Below are positions 50,737-58,845 of a stretch of DNA of 64,000 nucleotides, piece after piece. This DNA is from Erwinia sp. 198. GTDB lineage: Bacteria; Pseudomonadota; Gammaproteobacteria; Enterobacterales; Enterobacteriaceae. The position numbers and the translations under genes were made by a program. Every line of letters begins with the position of its first letter. Within the stretch, counting starts at the first letter, position 1. The notes beneath the pieces were generated by a model. That model was not told the origin of the DNA. It searched no databases and saw nothing but the letters and a program-made list of their open reading frames with translations. The stretch spans positions 62,001 to 126,000 of the forward strand of contig NZ_RHUM01000001.1 in assembly GCF_003937915.1 (NCBI RefSeq), given 5' to 3'.

Positions 50737-52419
50737 TTACGCTTTGTTGGCGCCGCCGTCCCAGCGCTTCTGATACCACCACACCGCTTCCCACGGGCGC
50801 AGCATCACCTCGCCGGGAGTAACGTGCGTATCAGGATAGTTACTGATCAGCACGTCCCAGTGGCCGCTGTAGGCCGGCGGGTGCCAGACCTGCGTTTCGC
50901 CGCTGAAGTTAGCGGCCACCACCAGCACCTCTTTGCCGAGGCGGCGGCAGTAGCACCACAGATAAGCGTGATCCGGCAGCAGATCGAGGTAATCGCCCCA
51001 GGTCAGGATCGGGTAGGCTTTCCTTAACTGGATCAGCTTCTGATAGGCGTAAAACACCGAGTTTTCATCAGCCAGCGCCGCTTCCGCGTTTATCGTCTCC
51101 ATATTGTCGCACATGCCGATCCACGGCGTGCCGCTGGTGAAGCCGCCGTTTTCTCCCGCGTGCCACGGGATCGGCGTTCTGCCGTTGTCGCGCGATTTGC
51201 TGGCGAGGATCTCCAGCAGGTTGTCGCTGTCGCGCCCCTGCGAGCGCAGTTCGGCGTACATGTTATGACTCTCGATATCACGATAGTCCAGGATGCGGGT
51301 GAAATGCGGGTTAGTCATGCCCAGTTCTTCGCCCTGGAAAATATAAGGCGTACCCTGCATCCCATGCAGTACCAGCGCCAGCATCTTCGCCGACTGCACG
51401 CGATATTGCCCCTCGTCGCCCCAGCGCGAAACCACACGCGGCTGGTCATGGTTACACCAGAACAGCGCGTTCCACGCTTTATTGTGCATGCCATGCTGCC
51501 AGTGGGTGAAGATAGCCTTCTGCGCCACCAGATCCAGCGGCGTCAGCGTCCATTTCTGGCCGTTAAAGAAATCGACCTCGACGTGATCGAAGCTGAACAC
51601 CATCGACAGCTCTTCGCCCTCCAGCGAACCGTACTGTTGGCAATGCTCAAGCGTGGCGGAAGACATCTCGCCTACCGTCATCAATTCACGCGGACGGAAC
51701 ACGTCGCGGCTCATTTCGCGCATGTACTCGTGGATGCGCGGTCCGTCGGTATAGAACCGCAGCCCGTCGCCGTTGGGGTCGTTGGGAAAATCCTGGTCCT
51801 TGGACACCAGATTCACCACATCCAGCCGCAGCCCGTCGATGCCGCGATCGGCCCAGAAATTAACGATCTGCTTCAGCTCGGCGCGCAGATTATCGTTTTC
51901 CCAGTTCAGATCCGCCTGTTCCGGCGCCCACAGATGCATATAGTACTGGTTGCTCTCCGGGTGCCAGCGCCAGGCATGGCCGCCAAACTTCGACTGCCAG
52001 TTATTCGGCGGCTCGGCCGGCGTGCCGTCGCGCCAGATATAGTAAGAGCGATAGGGGCTTTCGGGGTCGAGCGCCTCATGAAACCAGTGGTGCTGGGTGG
52101 AGCTGTGGTTAAACACCATATCCAGGATCAGCCGCATCCCGCGCCGGTGGGTTTCTTCCACCAGGTTATCAAAGTCGTTAAGCGTGCCAAATAACGGGTC
52201 GATGGCGGTGTAGTTCGCCACGTCATAGCCGTTGTCTACCTGCGGCGAGATATAAAACGGCGTCAGCCAGATGGCGTCCACGCCCAGCTTTTTCAGGTAG
52301 TCCAGATGTTGGATCACGCCGGCCAGATCGCCCGTTCCGCTGCCGGTAGTGTCCTGGAAACTTTTGGGATAAATTTGATAGATAACGCCGTTCTGCCACC
52401 ATGGTGGATTTTTAGTCAT
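50737..52419 (-). CDS. treC: Trehalose-6-phosphate hydrolase TreC (alpha-amylase family GH13)
   Basis: Cytoplasmic enzyme splitting trehalose 6-phosphate into glucose and glucose 6-phosphate. 560 aa; very close to E. coli TreC from WWQNGVIYQIYPKSFQDTTGSGTGDL onward. GH13 regions: LDMVFNHSS, DGLRLDVVN (nucleophile Asp), LMTVGEMSS (acid/base Glu), FWCNHDQPR. An oligo-1,6-glucosidase role is possible for the family but fits less well. The phosphotransferase gene treB and regulator treR, adjacent in E. coli, are missing: ridA follows directly upstream. Confidence 0.93.
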   Translation of the reverse strand: MTKNPPWWQNGVIYQIYPKSFQDTTGSGTGDLAGVIQHLDYLKKLGVDAIWLTPFYISPQVDNGYDVANYTAIDPLFGTLNDFDNLVEETHRRGMRLILDMVFNHSSTQHHWFHEALDPESPYRSYYIWRDGTPAEPPNNWQSKFGGHAWRWHPESNQYYMHLWAPEQADLNWENDNLRAELKQIVNFWADRGIDGLRLDVVNLVSKDQDFPNDPNGDGLRFYTDGPRIHEYMREMSRDVFRPRELMTVGEMSSATLEHCQQYGSLEGEELSMVFSFDHVEVDFFNGQKWTLTPLDLVAQKAIFTHWQHGMHNKAWNALFWCNHDQPRVVSRWGDEGQYRVQSAKMLALVLHGMQGTPYIFQGEELGMTNPHFTRILDYRDIESHNMYAELRSQGRDSDNLLEILASKSRDNGRTPIPWHAGENGGFTSGTPWIGMCDNMETINAEAALADENSVFYAYQKLIQLRKAYPILTWGDYLDLLPDHAYLWCYCRRLGKEVLVVAANFSGETQVWHPPAYSGHWDVLISNYPDTHVTPGEVMLRPWEAVWWYQKRWDGGANKA

Positions 52420-52578
52420 TGCTCAATCCCGATATAAAAGGTCCGTTTGCGCTGTTATCGCCTTTTTGTTCTTTCCTAAGGTTAGCTATTAACTGGCAAG
52501 TGGAGATGCAGGCGCAGTGAAAATTTTTTAGGCGAGGCCGAAAGGCGCACAAAGAGAGAATAAAAACAGAACGGTCGG

Positions 52579-52612
52579 GAAAAACCTTCCTCTCCCGACG
52601 GGAGAGGAGAAG
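52579..52612 (-). terminator. Terminator after ridA
   Basis: On the minus strand, CCTTCTCCTCTCCC-GTC-GGGAGAGGAAGG is followed by TTTTT. The stem tolerates small bulges. It begins 4 bp after the ridA stop, so treC is transcribed separately. Confidence 0.82.
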
Positions 52613-52615
52613 GCT

Positions 52616-53002
52616 TTAGCGACGTACGGCGATCGCTTCGATCTCAATTTTGACATCTTTCGGCAGGCGCGCCACTTCTACGCACGAGCGCGCCGGGAAG
52701 CTGGCCTGGTGCTCGGTAAAGAAAGCCTCATAGGCCGCGTTCACGGTAGCGAAATCGTTAAGATCCTTCACGAATACCGTGGTTTTAACGATGTCGCCTA
52801 CCTTCAGGCCCGCCGCTTCCACGATGGCCTTGACGTTTTCCAACGACTGACGAGCCTGCGCGGTAACGTCTTCTGCCACGTCGCCGGTTTTCGGATCGAC
52901 CGGGATCTGGCCAGAAGTGATGATCATGCTGCCCAGATCGACGCCCTGCACGTAGGGGCCGATAGCCGCCGGTGCGTTTTCGGTGCTGATTTCGCGAGAC
53001 AT
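52616..53002 (-). CDS. ridA: 2-iminobutanoate/2-iminopropanoate deaminase RidA
   Basis: Trimeric YjgF/YER057c/UK114 protein that hydrolyses reactive enamine/imine intermediates from threonine and serine dehydratases. 128 aa, the E. coli length. The signature region ARSCVEVARLPKDVKIEIEAIAV contains the arginine that binds the substrate carboxylate. Downstream of pyrI by 68 bp; this pyrBI-ridA order is conserved in Enterobacterales. Confidence 0.97.
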   Translation of the reverse strand: MSREISTENAPAAIGPYVQGVDLGSMIITSGQIPVDPKTGDVAEDVTAQARQSLENVKAIVEAAGLKVGDIVKTTVFVKDLNDFATVNAAYEAFFTEHQASFPARSCVEVARLPKDVKIEIEAIAVRR

Positions 53003-53070
53003 AATTTCTCCATGTTAAATGAGGCCGGTAAAAGCCCGGATCCGCCCCATTATAAGCCGCCCGAAACTGA

Positions 53071-53535
53071 TTACCAGTTCGCCATTACCACGTGCCGCGC
53101 GAACTCTTTCTCGCAGTATTTGCACTTTAACTGCACGTTATCGTTACGCTTTTTCACCGCAAAGCTGGAGTTGACCGGCTCGCTGCGGCTGATACAGTTG
53201 CTGTTGGGACAGATCAGCACGCGTTCGATGGTGTCCGGCAGCGTTGGCGAAATTTTGCCGACCACGTCGTAGTTATCGATGCGGTTCACCGTGGCGTGCG
53301 GCGCGTAAACCGCCAGCTGGTTGATTTGATCGTCCGTCAGAAACGTGTTTTCAATTTTGATCAGATCTTTGCGGCCCATCTCGCCGGAGGGCAGATTCAG
53401 GCCGATGGTGATGCGCTGATCGGTTTCCGTCAGGCGAAACAGCGACAGCAGCTTAAAACCAATCTGCGCCGGAATGTGATCGATTACCGTGCCGCGTTTA
53501 ATCGCTTCAACCTGTAATTTATTATCTTGTGTCAT
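53071..53535 (-). CDS. pyrI: Aspartate carbamoyltransferase regulatory chain PyrI
   Basis: Regulatory subunit that binds CTP/ATP and links catalytic trimers. 154 aa. The zinc cysteines C109, C114, C138 and C141 ([10 protein letters not shown] and KCKYCEKEF) occupy the E. coli positions. The N-terminal allosteric domain has [18 protein letters not shown]. Twelve bp after pyrB in the pyrLBI operon. Confidence 0.98.
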   Translation of the reverse strand: MTQDNKLQVEAIKRGTVIDHIPAQIGFKLLSLFRLTETDQRITIGLNLPSGEMGRKDLIKIENTFLTDDQINQLAVYAPHATVNRIDNYDVVGKISPTLPDTIERVLICPNSNCISRSEPVNSSFAVKKRNDNVQLKCKYCEKEFARHVVMANW

Positions 53536-53547
53536 GGTCAGTCCCTC

Positions 53548-54483
53548 TTACAGAGCCAGTTCGCTGTTCAACACCAGCGCCAGCAGCGCCTGGCGGGCAA
53601 AAATGCCGTTGCCCGCCTGTTGGAAATACCAGGCGTGCGGCGTGGCATCGACATCCGTCGTAATCTCATCAATGCGCGGCAGCGGGTGCAGCACCTTCAT
53701 GGTTTCACGCGCGCCGACCAGATCGGAAGCCCGCAGCACGAATTGCGCTTTGACGTTGGCGTACTCGGACGGATCCAGACGCTCTTTCTGTACGCGCGTC
53801 ATATAAAGAATATCCACCTGCGGCACCACTTCCTCAATGCTGTCGTGGCGGCTCCACGCAATGCCTTTCTCATCCAGCATATCGGTGATATACGCGGGCA
53901 TCGCCAGCGCGTCGGGCGCGATAAACAAAAAGCGATTGCCTTCGAACTTCGCCAGCGCCTGCGTCAGCGAGTGCACGGTGCGGCCATATTTCAGGTCGCC
54001 GACCATGGCGACATTCAGATTGCTCAGGCAGCCCTGGGTTTCCTGAATGGTAAAGAGATCCAGCAGCGTTTGCGTTGGATGCTGATTAGCGCCGTCGCCC
54101 GCGTTCAGGATCGGCACGCCGCCGGAAAACTCCGTGCCCAGACGCGCCGCGCCCTCCTGCGGATGCCGCATAACAATGGCGTCCACGTAGGTGCTGATAA
54201 CGGAGAGCGTATCCGCCAGCGTCTCGCCTTTTTTGCCCAGCGAGGTATTGCTGCCGTCGGCAAACCCCACCACGGATGCGCCCAGACGATGCATGGCGCT
54301 CTCAAACGACAGGCGCGTACGGGTAGAGGCCTCGAAAAAGCAGCTGGCGATAACCTTATGTTTCAGCAGCTCCGGCTGCGGCTTAGCCTTCAGGCTGGCG
54401 GCGGTACGCAACACCAGCTCCAGCTCTTCACGACTGAGATCGTTAATTGAGATAATATGTTTGTGATACAGCGGGTTAGCCAT
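53548..54483 (-). CDS. pyrB: Aspartate carbamoyltransferase catalytic chain PyrB
   Basis: Condenses carbamoyl phosphate and aspartate, the first committed step of pyrimidine synthesis. The ATG at 54483 ([16 protein letters not shown]) gives 311 aa, exactly as E. coli; a GTG two codons upstream is rejected. The carbamoyl-phosphate loop is [20 protein letters not shown] supplies the mobile lysine loop; HPLPR is near the C-terminus. Expression is governed by the pyrL attenuator immediately upstream. Confidence 0.98.
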   Translation of the reverse strand: MANPLYHKHIISINDLSREELELVLRTAASLKAKPQPELLKHKVIASCFFEASTRTRLSFESAMHRLGASVVGFADGSNTSLGKKGETLADTLSVISTYVDAIVMRHPQEGAARLGTEFSGGVPILNAGDGANQHPTQTLLDLFTIQETQGCLSNLNVAMVGDLKYGRTVHSLTQALAKFEGNRFLFIAPDALAMPAYITDMLDEKGIAWSRHDSIEEVVPQVDILYMTRVQKERLDPSEYANVKAQFVLRASDLVGARETMKVLHPLPRIDEITTDVDATPHAWYFQQAGNGIFARQALLALVLNSELAL

Positions 54484-54485
54484 GT

Positions 54486-54641
54486 TCACTCTCCTCTACG
54501 CGTGCCGATAAGCGGAAAAATGGGCAAAAAAAAGCCCCTCAATGAGGGGCTTTTTCTACAGATCGGGAAGGAGGAAAAACGGCACTGCCGGCCTGCATTC
54601 AGGCGCGTCATTTTTTCCATGTCAGCAGTGGTCAGTTTCAT
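54486..54641 (-). CDS. pyrL: pyrBI operon leader peptide PyrL
   Basis: 51-codon leader peptide starting at the ATG 54641 ([17 protein letters not shown]), preceded by GGAGG. It is translated through a pyrimidine-rich RNA segment (about 54565-54582, coding for RFSSFP) and across the attenuator hairpin, and stops 2 bp before the pyrB ATG (TGAacATG). In the E. coli mechanism, low UTP makes RNA polymerase pause in the U-rich segment so ribosomes catch up and block the terminator. The amino-acid sequence bears no clear resemblance to the 44-residue E. coli PyrL; position, length and hairpin overlap support the call. Confidence 0.82.
   Translation of the reverse strand: MKLTTADMEKMTRLNAGRQCRFSSFPICRKSPSLRGFFLPIFPLIGTRRGE
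54526..54555 (-). terminator. pyrBI attenuator
   Basis: On the minus strand, AAAAAGCCCCTC-ATT-GAGGGGCTTTTTTTT: a strong stem with a 3-nt loop and eight T. It lies inside the pyrL frame and 43 bp before pyrB. Confidence 0.92.
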
Positions 54642-54665
54642 GCATCCTCCAGACAAACGGGGGGC

Positions 54666-54693
54666 ATTATACGCATTCGGTCAGCGGCGGCAA
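54666..54693 (-). promoter_or_regulatory. pyrLBI promoter
   Basis: Read on the minus strand: -35 TTGCCG (54693-54688), 16 bp, -10 TATAAT (54671-54666), then GCCCCCCGTTTG. A perfect -10 box 24 bp before the pyrL ATG. The GTTTG at the likely start resembles the UUU tract used for UTP-sensitive reiterative initiation at the E. coli pyrBI promoter. Confidence 0.8.
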
Positions 54694-54722
54694 GCAAAAG
54701 TAATCGATTGCCTGGCGCTGAT

Positions 54723-55733
54723 TCAGGGCAGCCGGGCCAGCGTAGCCACCATCACCGCCTTGATGGTATGCAGCCGGTTTTCCGCCTGGTCAAATACCAC
54801 GCTGTGCCTGGATTCAAACACCTCATTGGTAACTTCCATGCCGCCGTGCAGGTTGTATTGCTCGGCCATCTGCTGGCCCAGCGTGGTTTGATCGTCGTGA
54901 AAAGCGGGCAGGCAATGCAGGAATTTCACCTCAGGATTGCCGGTAAGCGCCAGCATCCTGCTGTTAACCTGGTAATCCCGCAGCAGGGCGATACGCTCTT
55001 GCCACACCGCTTTCGGCTCGCCCATCGACACCCAGACGTCAGTATAGATAAAATCCGCACCGTTCACGCCTTCGGCAATATCTTCCGTCAGCGTGATTTT
55101 TCCGCCGCTGGCCTGCGCCGCCTGGCGGCACTCGTTTACCAGCGCCTCGTCCGGCCAGCAGCCTTTCGGCGCCACCAGGCGCAAATCCAGGCCTGTCAGC
55201 GCGGCGGCCTCCATCATGCTATTACCCATATTATTGCGCGCGTCGCCCACGTAGGCGAAAACCATCTCGCTGAAGGGTTTTTCTGGCAGATGCTCTTCCA
55301 TAGTCAGTAAATCCGCCAGCAGCTGCGTCGGGTGGAACTCATCGGTCAGGCCGTTCCACACCGGCACGCCCGCATGTTCCGCCAGCGATTGCACCAGCGA
55401 CTGCCCGTGACCACGATACTGAATGCCGTCATACATGCGCCCCAGCACGCGCGCGGTATCCTTCATTGATTCTTTATGGCCGATCTGGCTACCGCTTGGG
55501 CCAAGGTAAGTGACGTTGGCGCCCTGATCGTAAGCGGCAACTTCGAAAGAGCATCGGGTACGGGTCGAGTCTTTTTCGAAGATGAGCGCGATGTTTTTAC
55601 CTTTCAGGTGCTGCACTTCCTCGCCATTTTTCTTGTCGGTTTTAAGCCGTGCGGCCAGCGCGAGTAAAGCGGTAATTTCAGCCTGCGTAAAATCAAGCAG
55701 CCTGAGAAAGTGGCGTTGATATAACTGACTCAT
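54723..55733 (-). CDS. argI: Ornithine carbamoyltransferase ArgI
   Basis: Makes citrulline from ornithine and carbamoyl phosphate in arginine synthesis. 336 aa, starting [19 protein letters not shown] after GGAG. The carbamoyl-phosphate motif is [24 protein letters not shown] holds the ornithine-binding cysteine. Divergent from rraB, with tandem ARG boxes just upstream. It competes with PyrB for the same substrate, and the two genes lie side by side. Confidence 0.98.
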   Translation of the reverse strand: MSQLYQRHFLRLLDFTQAEITALLALAARLKTDKKNGEEVQHLKGKNIALIFEKDSTRTRCSFEVAAYDQGANVTYLGPSGSQIGHKESMKDTARVLGRMYDGIQYRGHGQSLVQSLAEHAGVPVWNGLTDEFHPTQLLADLLTMEEHLPEKPFSEMVFAYVGDARNNMGNSMMEAAALTGLDLRLVAPKGCWPDEALVNECRQAAQASGGKITLTEDIAEGVNGADFIYTDVWVSMGEPKAVWQERIALLRDYQVNSRMLALTGNPEVKFLHCLPAFHDDQTTLGQQMAEQYNLHGGMEVTNEVFESRHSVVFDQAENRLHTIKAVMVATLARLP

Positions 55734-55754
55734 AGAGCGCTCCAGAGGATAATT

Positions 55755-55793
55755 AATGAATTTAAATTCAACTTAACTGTATTAATATGCATT
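55755..55793 (-). promoter_or_regulatory. Tandem ARG boxes (ArgR operator) of argI
   Basis: Two 18-bp sites, AATGAATTTAAATTCAAC (55755-55772; 12/18 to consensus) and ACTGTATTAATATGCATT (55776-55793; 13/18), are separated by 3 bp, the standard ArgR hexamer arrangement. They start 22 bp upstream of the argI ATG and overlap the likely promoter. Confidence 0.85.
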
Positions 55794-55892
55794 TTCAACC
55801 CTGGCGTGCAGAAACTTTTGTATAAAGGTAGTGGCGCAGAGGACAGTGTGGGAAAATACTTAACAGACAGGCCACACACAGAGGAACGGATC

Positions 55893-56315
55893 ATGGCAAA
55901 TGAAGCATTGCTGGAAGAGCAGCGTGAAGAGACGCGGCTGATTATTGAAGAGCTGTTGGATGATGGCAGCGACCCGGATGCGCTCTACACCATCGAACAC
56001 CACCTCTCCTGCGACAGCTTCGACGCGCTGGAAAAGGCGGCGGTTGATGCGTTTAAGCTGGGCTACGAAGTTACCGAGCCGGAAGAACTGGAGCTGGAGG
56101 ACGGCACGAAAGTGATGTGCTGCGATATTCTGAGTGAAGGCGCGCTGAACGCCGAACTGATCGACGCACAGGTCGAACAGCTGATCGATCTGGTCGCGAA
56201 GTACAACGTGGACTATGACGGCTGGGGCACCTACTTTGAGGATCCGGACGCCGAGGACGAAGACGAAGGCGACGACGACCTTATCGACGAAGAAGACAAC
56301 GGCACGCGCCATTGA
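55893..56315 (+). CDS. rraB: Ribonuclease E inhibitor RraB
   Basis: Small acidic protein that binds RNase E and remodels degradosome composition. 140 aa from [20 protein letters not shown] at 55893, after GAGGAACG; upstream in-frame extensions are rejected. Conserved segments [16 protein letters not shown] and [15 protein letters not shown]. The C-terminus is highly acidic ([17 protein letters not shown]). Confidence 0.96.
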   Translation: MANEALLEEQREETRLIIEELLDDGSDPDALYTIEHHLSCDSFDALEKAAVDAFKLGYEVTEPEELELEDGTKVMCCDILSEGALNAELIDAQVEQLIDLVAKYNVDYDGWGTYFEDPDAEDEDEGDDDLIDEEDNGTRH

Positions 56316-56413
56316 TGCCCGTGGGCGGACGCCGTTCCGCCCGTTTGCGCCGGCCTGCTCCCCGCAGAGCGGCGCAACGTTTTTAACCTGATTTTTACGG
56401 ATTGTTTGCCCGC

Positions 56414-57175
56414 ATGATCACCGAAGACCTCCTTGCTCCCGTTCACGCTTTCCTGCACTGCCGTACGCCGCAAAAATGGATCGACGAAGCCCGCAAGCCG
56501 GACAACCTGCCGCTGCTGCTCACCGACCATCTTGTTTGCGAGCTGAAGGCCGCCCAAACCGCCATGTGGCTGATCCGCAAATACGTGGCGGATAAAGAGA
56601 GCGGCGACGCGCTGCTGGCCTGGCTAAAGCCGTGGGAGCAGTTTGTGCACAGCGAAAACGCGGATTTAGCCTTTCTGGAACAGCATAAGGGGCTGTCGAA
56701 AGCCATTATCAGCCGTACGGATGTGCCCTACGGTGATACGCTGGTGGATAAGATGGTGTTGCTGATAAAAGAAGAGCTGCATCATTTTTATCAGGTGCTG
56801 GAAATTATGCAGGCGCGCGCCATTCCCTATGTGAAAATCACCGCCAGCCGCTATGCCAAAGGGCTGCTGCGAGAGGTCACTACGCACGAGCCGCAGACGC
56901 TGGTGGACAAACTCATATGCGGCGCCTATATCGAAGCGCGCTCCTGTGAACGCTTCGCCAGCCTGGCGCCTTACCTGGATAAGGAGCTGGCCGCTTTCTA
57001 TCTTTCGCTGCTGCGCTCGGAAGCGCGGCACTATCAGGATTATCTGGCGCTGGCCGCCGAGATATCAGCGACAGATATTACTTCCCGCGTACGTAAAATA
57101 GGCGAAACGGAAGCAAAATTAATTAGCGAACCTGATAATGAGCTGCGTTTTCATAGCGGGATGCCTGCCTGGTGA
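56414..57175 (+). CDS. miaE: tRNA-(ms[2]io[6]A)-hydroxylase MiaE
   Basis: Diiron monooxygenase that hydroxylates the isopentenyl group of ms2i6A37 in tRNA; known from Salmonella and missing from E. coli K-12. 253 aa from MITEDLLAPVHAFLHC at 56414; an in-frame TTG 12 bp upstream is possible. Iron ligands lie in LIKEELHHFYQV and LLRSEARHYQDYLA; also CGAYIEARSCERFA. Only a weak ribosome site (ACGGA). Located between rraB and the porin operon; flanked by a 14-bp direct repeat. Confidence 0.94.
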   Translation: MITEDLLAPVHAFLHCRTPQKWIDEARKPDNLPLLLTDHLVCELKAAQTAMWLIRKYVADKESGDALLAWLKPWEQFVHSENADLAFLEQHKGLSKAIISRTDVPYGDTLVDKMVLLIKEELHHFYQVLEIMQARAIPYVKITASRYAKGLLREVTTHEPQTLVDKLICGAYIEARSCERFASLAPYLDKELAAFYLSLLRSEARHYQDYLALAAEISATDITSRVRKIGETEAKLISEPDNELRFHSGMPAW

Positions 57176-57526
57176 TAATATTTACAGCTTTATTTTGATG
57201 CTGTTATTTCAGGGTGAGGTTTATTAGCGTTAGCGCCTTTAATAGATAGTTTTAATGACGCTACTTATTTAAATTAAATAATAACGCTCACGAGTAACCT
57301 GTTTTTTTTGCAGTCCCGCTGCTTTTTTATTTTGCGGTACGCCTCACATAACCTGATTTTTATTATGGCTGAGATTATTTTCAGGCGTATATTTCTGCCA
57401 TTATCAGGATTGTTACCAACCGGCAAAACCTGATCCCGCTTGCGATATTATTACCGCAACAGGATCGGGTTTTTTTGTTTCTTTTAGATGGAGTCATTTA
57501 TTTAACGGCTGACAAGGAAGACTGTA
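57176..57526. other. AT-rich leader region upstream of the porin operon
   Basis: 351 bp without a gene and much more A+T-rich than its surroundings. It holds a weak hairpin, GCAG-TCCCG-CTGC plus six T (57310-57328), probably the miaE terminator, and the strong hairpin listed separately near its end. The promoter of the porin operon should lie here; I could not pick a convincing -35/-10 pair among the many AT-rich hexamers. Confidence 0.6.
57427..57477 (+). terminator. Strong terminator/attenuator 50 bp upstream of the porin gene
   Basis: AACCTGATCC pairs with GGATCGGGTT (one G-U pair). An inner TTGCG/CGCAA helix extends it, and seven T follow. Because it ends just 50 bp before the porin ATG, it may either finish miaE transcription or attenuate the porin operon. 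Confidence 0.75.
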
Positions 57527-58834
57527 ATGAAAAACAGGAACGTTTTTTTACTGGCGCTGCTCGCCGCCGTGGCCGCCCATGCTGAAGAAAGCAGCGGCGA
57601 TTTCCAGCGATTTTTACAGGAGACGCAGCTTGATCTTACGCTGCGCAACCATTGGAAATACCTGAAAGAGAATGAAGCGCAGCCCAAAGCGGTGCACAAC
57701 GCCTGGGGGGCCGCAACCACGCTGGATTTTCGCTCGGGCTGGCTGGCTGATACGCTGGGCTTCGACGCCAGCTACACCAGAGCCGCTAAGCTGGCGGCCA
57801 GCGACTACTTCGCCACGCGCGGCATCCTTTACAATCACGGTACGGGCTTCCATAAAAACAACGCCGGCGGCTTCAGCCGTTTCGGGCAGCGCTATCTTAA
57901 GCTAAAGCTGGGTGACGACGCTTTCGGGCTGAAAGCAAAAGGCGGCTGGCACCAGTTGAAAAACGTGGGTGTGCTGACCAATACTTACCGCCTGTCGCGC
58001 AACAGCTATCAGGGCTACAGCGGCTCGCTGCGCTGGCAGAACCTGCAGCTGGAGATGGCCTGGGTAACACGCTCCATCATGTATGATTCGCCCGATAGCG
58101 TGCGTTTTCTTACCCTGGACGGCAAAGAAATCGACAGTATCCTGACCGGCGGCCTGAGCTGGGAAAAACAACACGCTGTGTTTGCCTGGGCATGGGGCGA
58201 GTCGAAGGATTATCTGCGCCGCCACCTGCTGGAAATTACGTATCCGCTGACGCCGAAATGGGCGCTGGCATCACAGATTTACGGCAGCCAGGCGTTGGAA
58301 AAATACAAAGCGATGCCGCAAAGTAAAAAACAGTTTAACCACAGCGCCTGGCACTATGCCGGAGAAGTCCGCTGGCAGGATGATAGCTGGATACAGAAAA
58401 TCGGTGTTGCCTGGACGCGAGCAGAAAAGCGCAACGGGCTGGGCTATTACGATCGCTATTTAGGGAAAAATACCCGTGGCAGGTTTAATGCCTTAACGTC
58501 CGCCGGAAAAGATTATCTGCGCGACGGCGAACTGGCGCTGACTTCTTTTACCGAATATCAGTTTACTGAAAGCTTAGCCAGCGGTATTCAGATCAACTAC
58601 GGCCAGTTTTCTTATAAAAATAATAAAGTCCGCACCGGGGAAATTGCCTGGCTGAATCGCTGGCAGCCACGTGAGGGGCAGCTAAAAGATTTAACGCTGG
58701 CCGCACAGTTAGGCTATGGCTGGTCATATAAAAATAATAATGCCACGCCGATCCTTAATTCTGCGGGCGAGTATCAGCGTTCGCCGAGCCTTTCTGCTGA
58801 AGTCGGCGTAACCTGGAAGTTCGGTCTTTTATAA
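57527..58834 (+). CDS. OprD-family outer-membrane porin
   Basis: Predicted substrate-specific outer-membrane channel. 435 aa with signal peptide MKNRNVFLLALLAAVAAHA. The mature start has the OprD-type layout: DLTLRNHWKYLKEN, then AWGAATTLDFRSGWLADTLGFDASYTRAAKL and GFSRFGQRYLKLKLGDDAFGLKAKGG, followed by alternating beta strands typical of an 18-strand barrel. It ends VGVTWKFGLL, with leucine where porins usually have phenylalanine. The substrate cannot be told from sequence; OprD relatives take basic amino acids, aromatic acids or chitosugars. Operonic with a secreted phosphatase 11 bp downstream. Confidence 0.85.
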   Translation: MKNRNVFLLALLAAVAAHAEESSGDFQRFLQETQLDLTLRNHWKYLKENEAQPKAVHNAWGAATTLDFRSGWLADTLGFDASYTRAAKLAASDYFATRGILYNHGTGFHKNNAGGFSRFGQRYLKLKLGDDAFGLKAKGGWHQLKNVGVLTNTYRLSRNSYQGYSGSLRWQNLQLEMAWVTRSIMYDSPDSVRFLTLDGKEIDSILTGGLSWEKQHAVFAWAWGESKDYLRRHLLEITYPLTPKWALASQIYGSQALEKYKAMPQSKKQFNHSAWHYAGEVRWQDDSWIQKIGVAWTRAEKRNGLGYYDRYLGKNTRGRFNALTSAGKDYLRDGELALTSFTEYQFTESLASGIQINYGQFSYKNNKVRTGEIAWLNRWQPREGQLKDLTLAAQLGYGWSYKNNNATPILNSAGEYQRSPSLSAEVGVTWKFGLL

Positions 58835-58845
58835 TCGGGGGAAAT

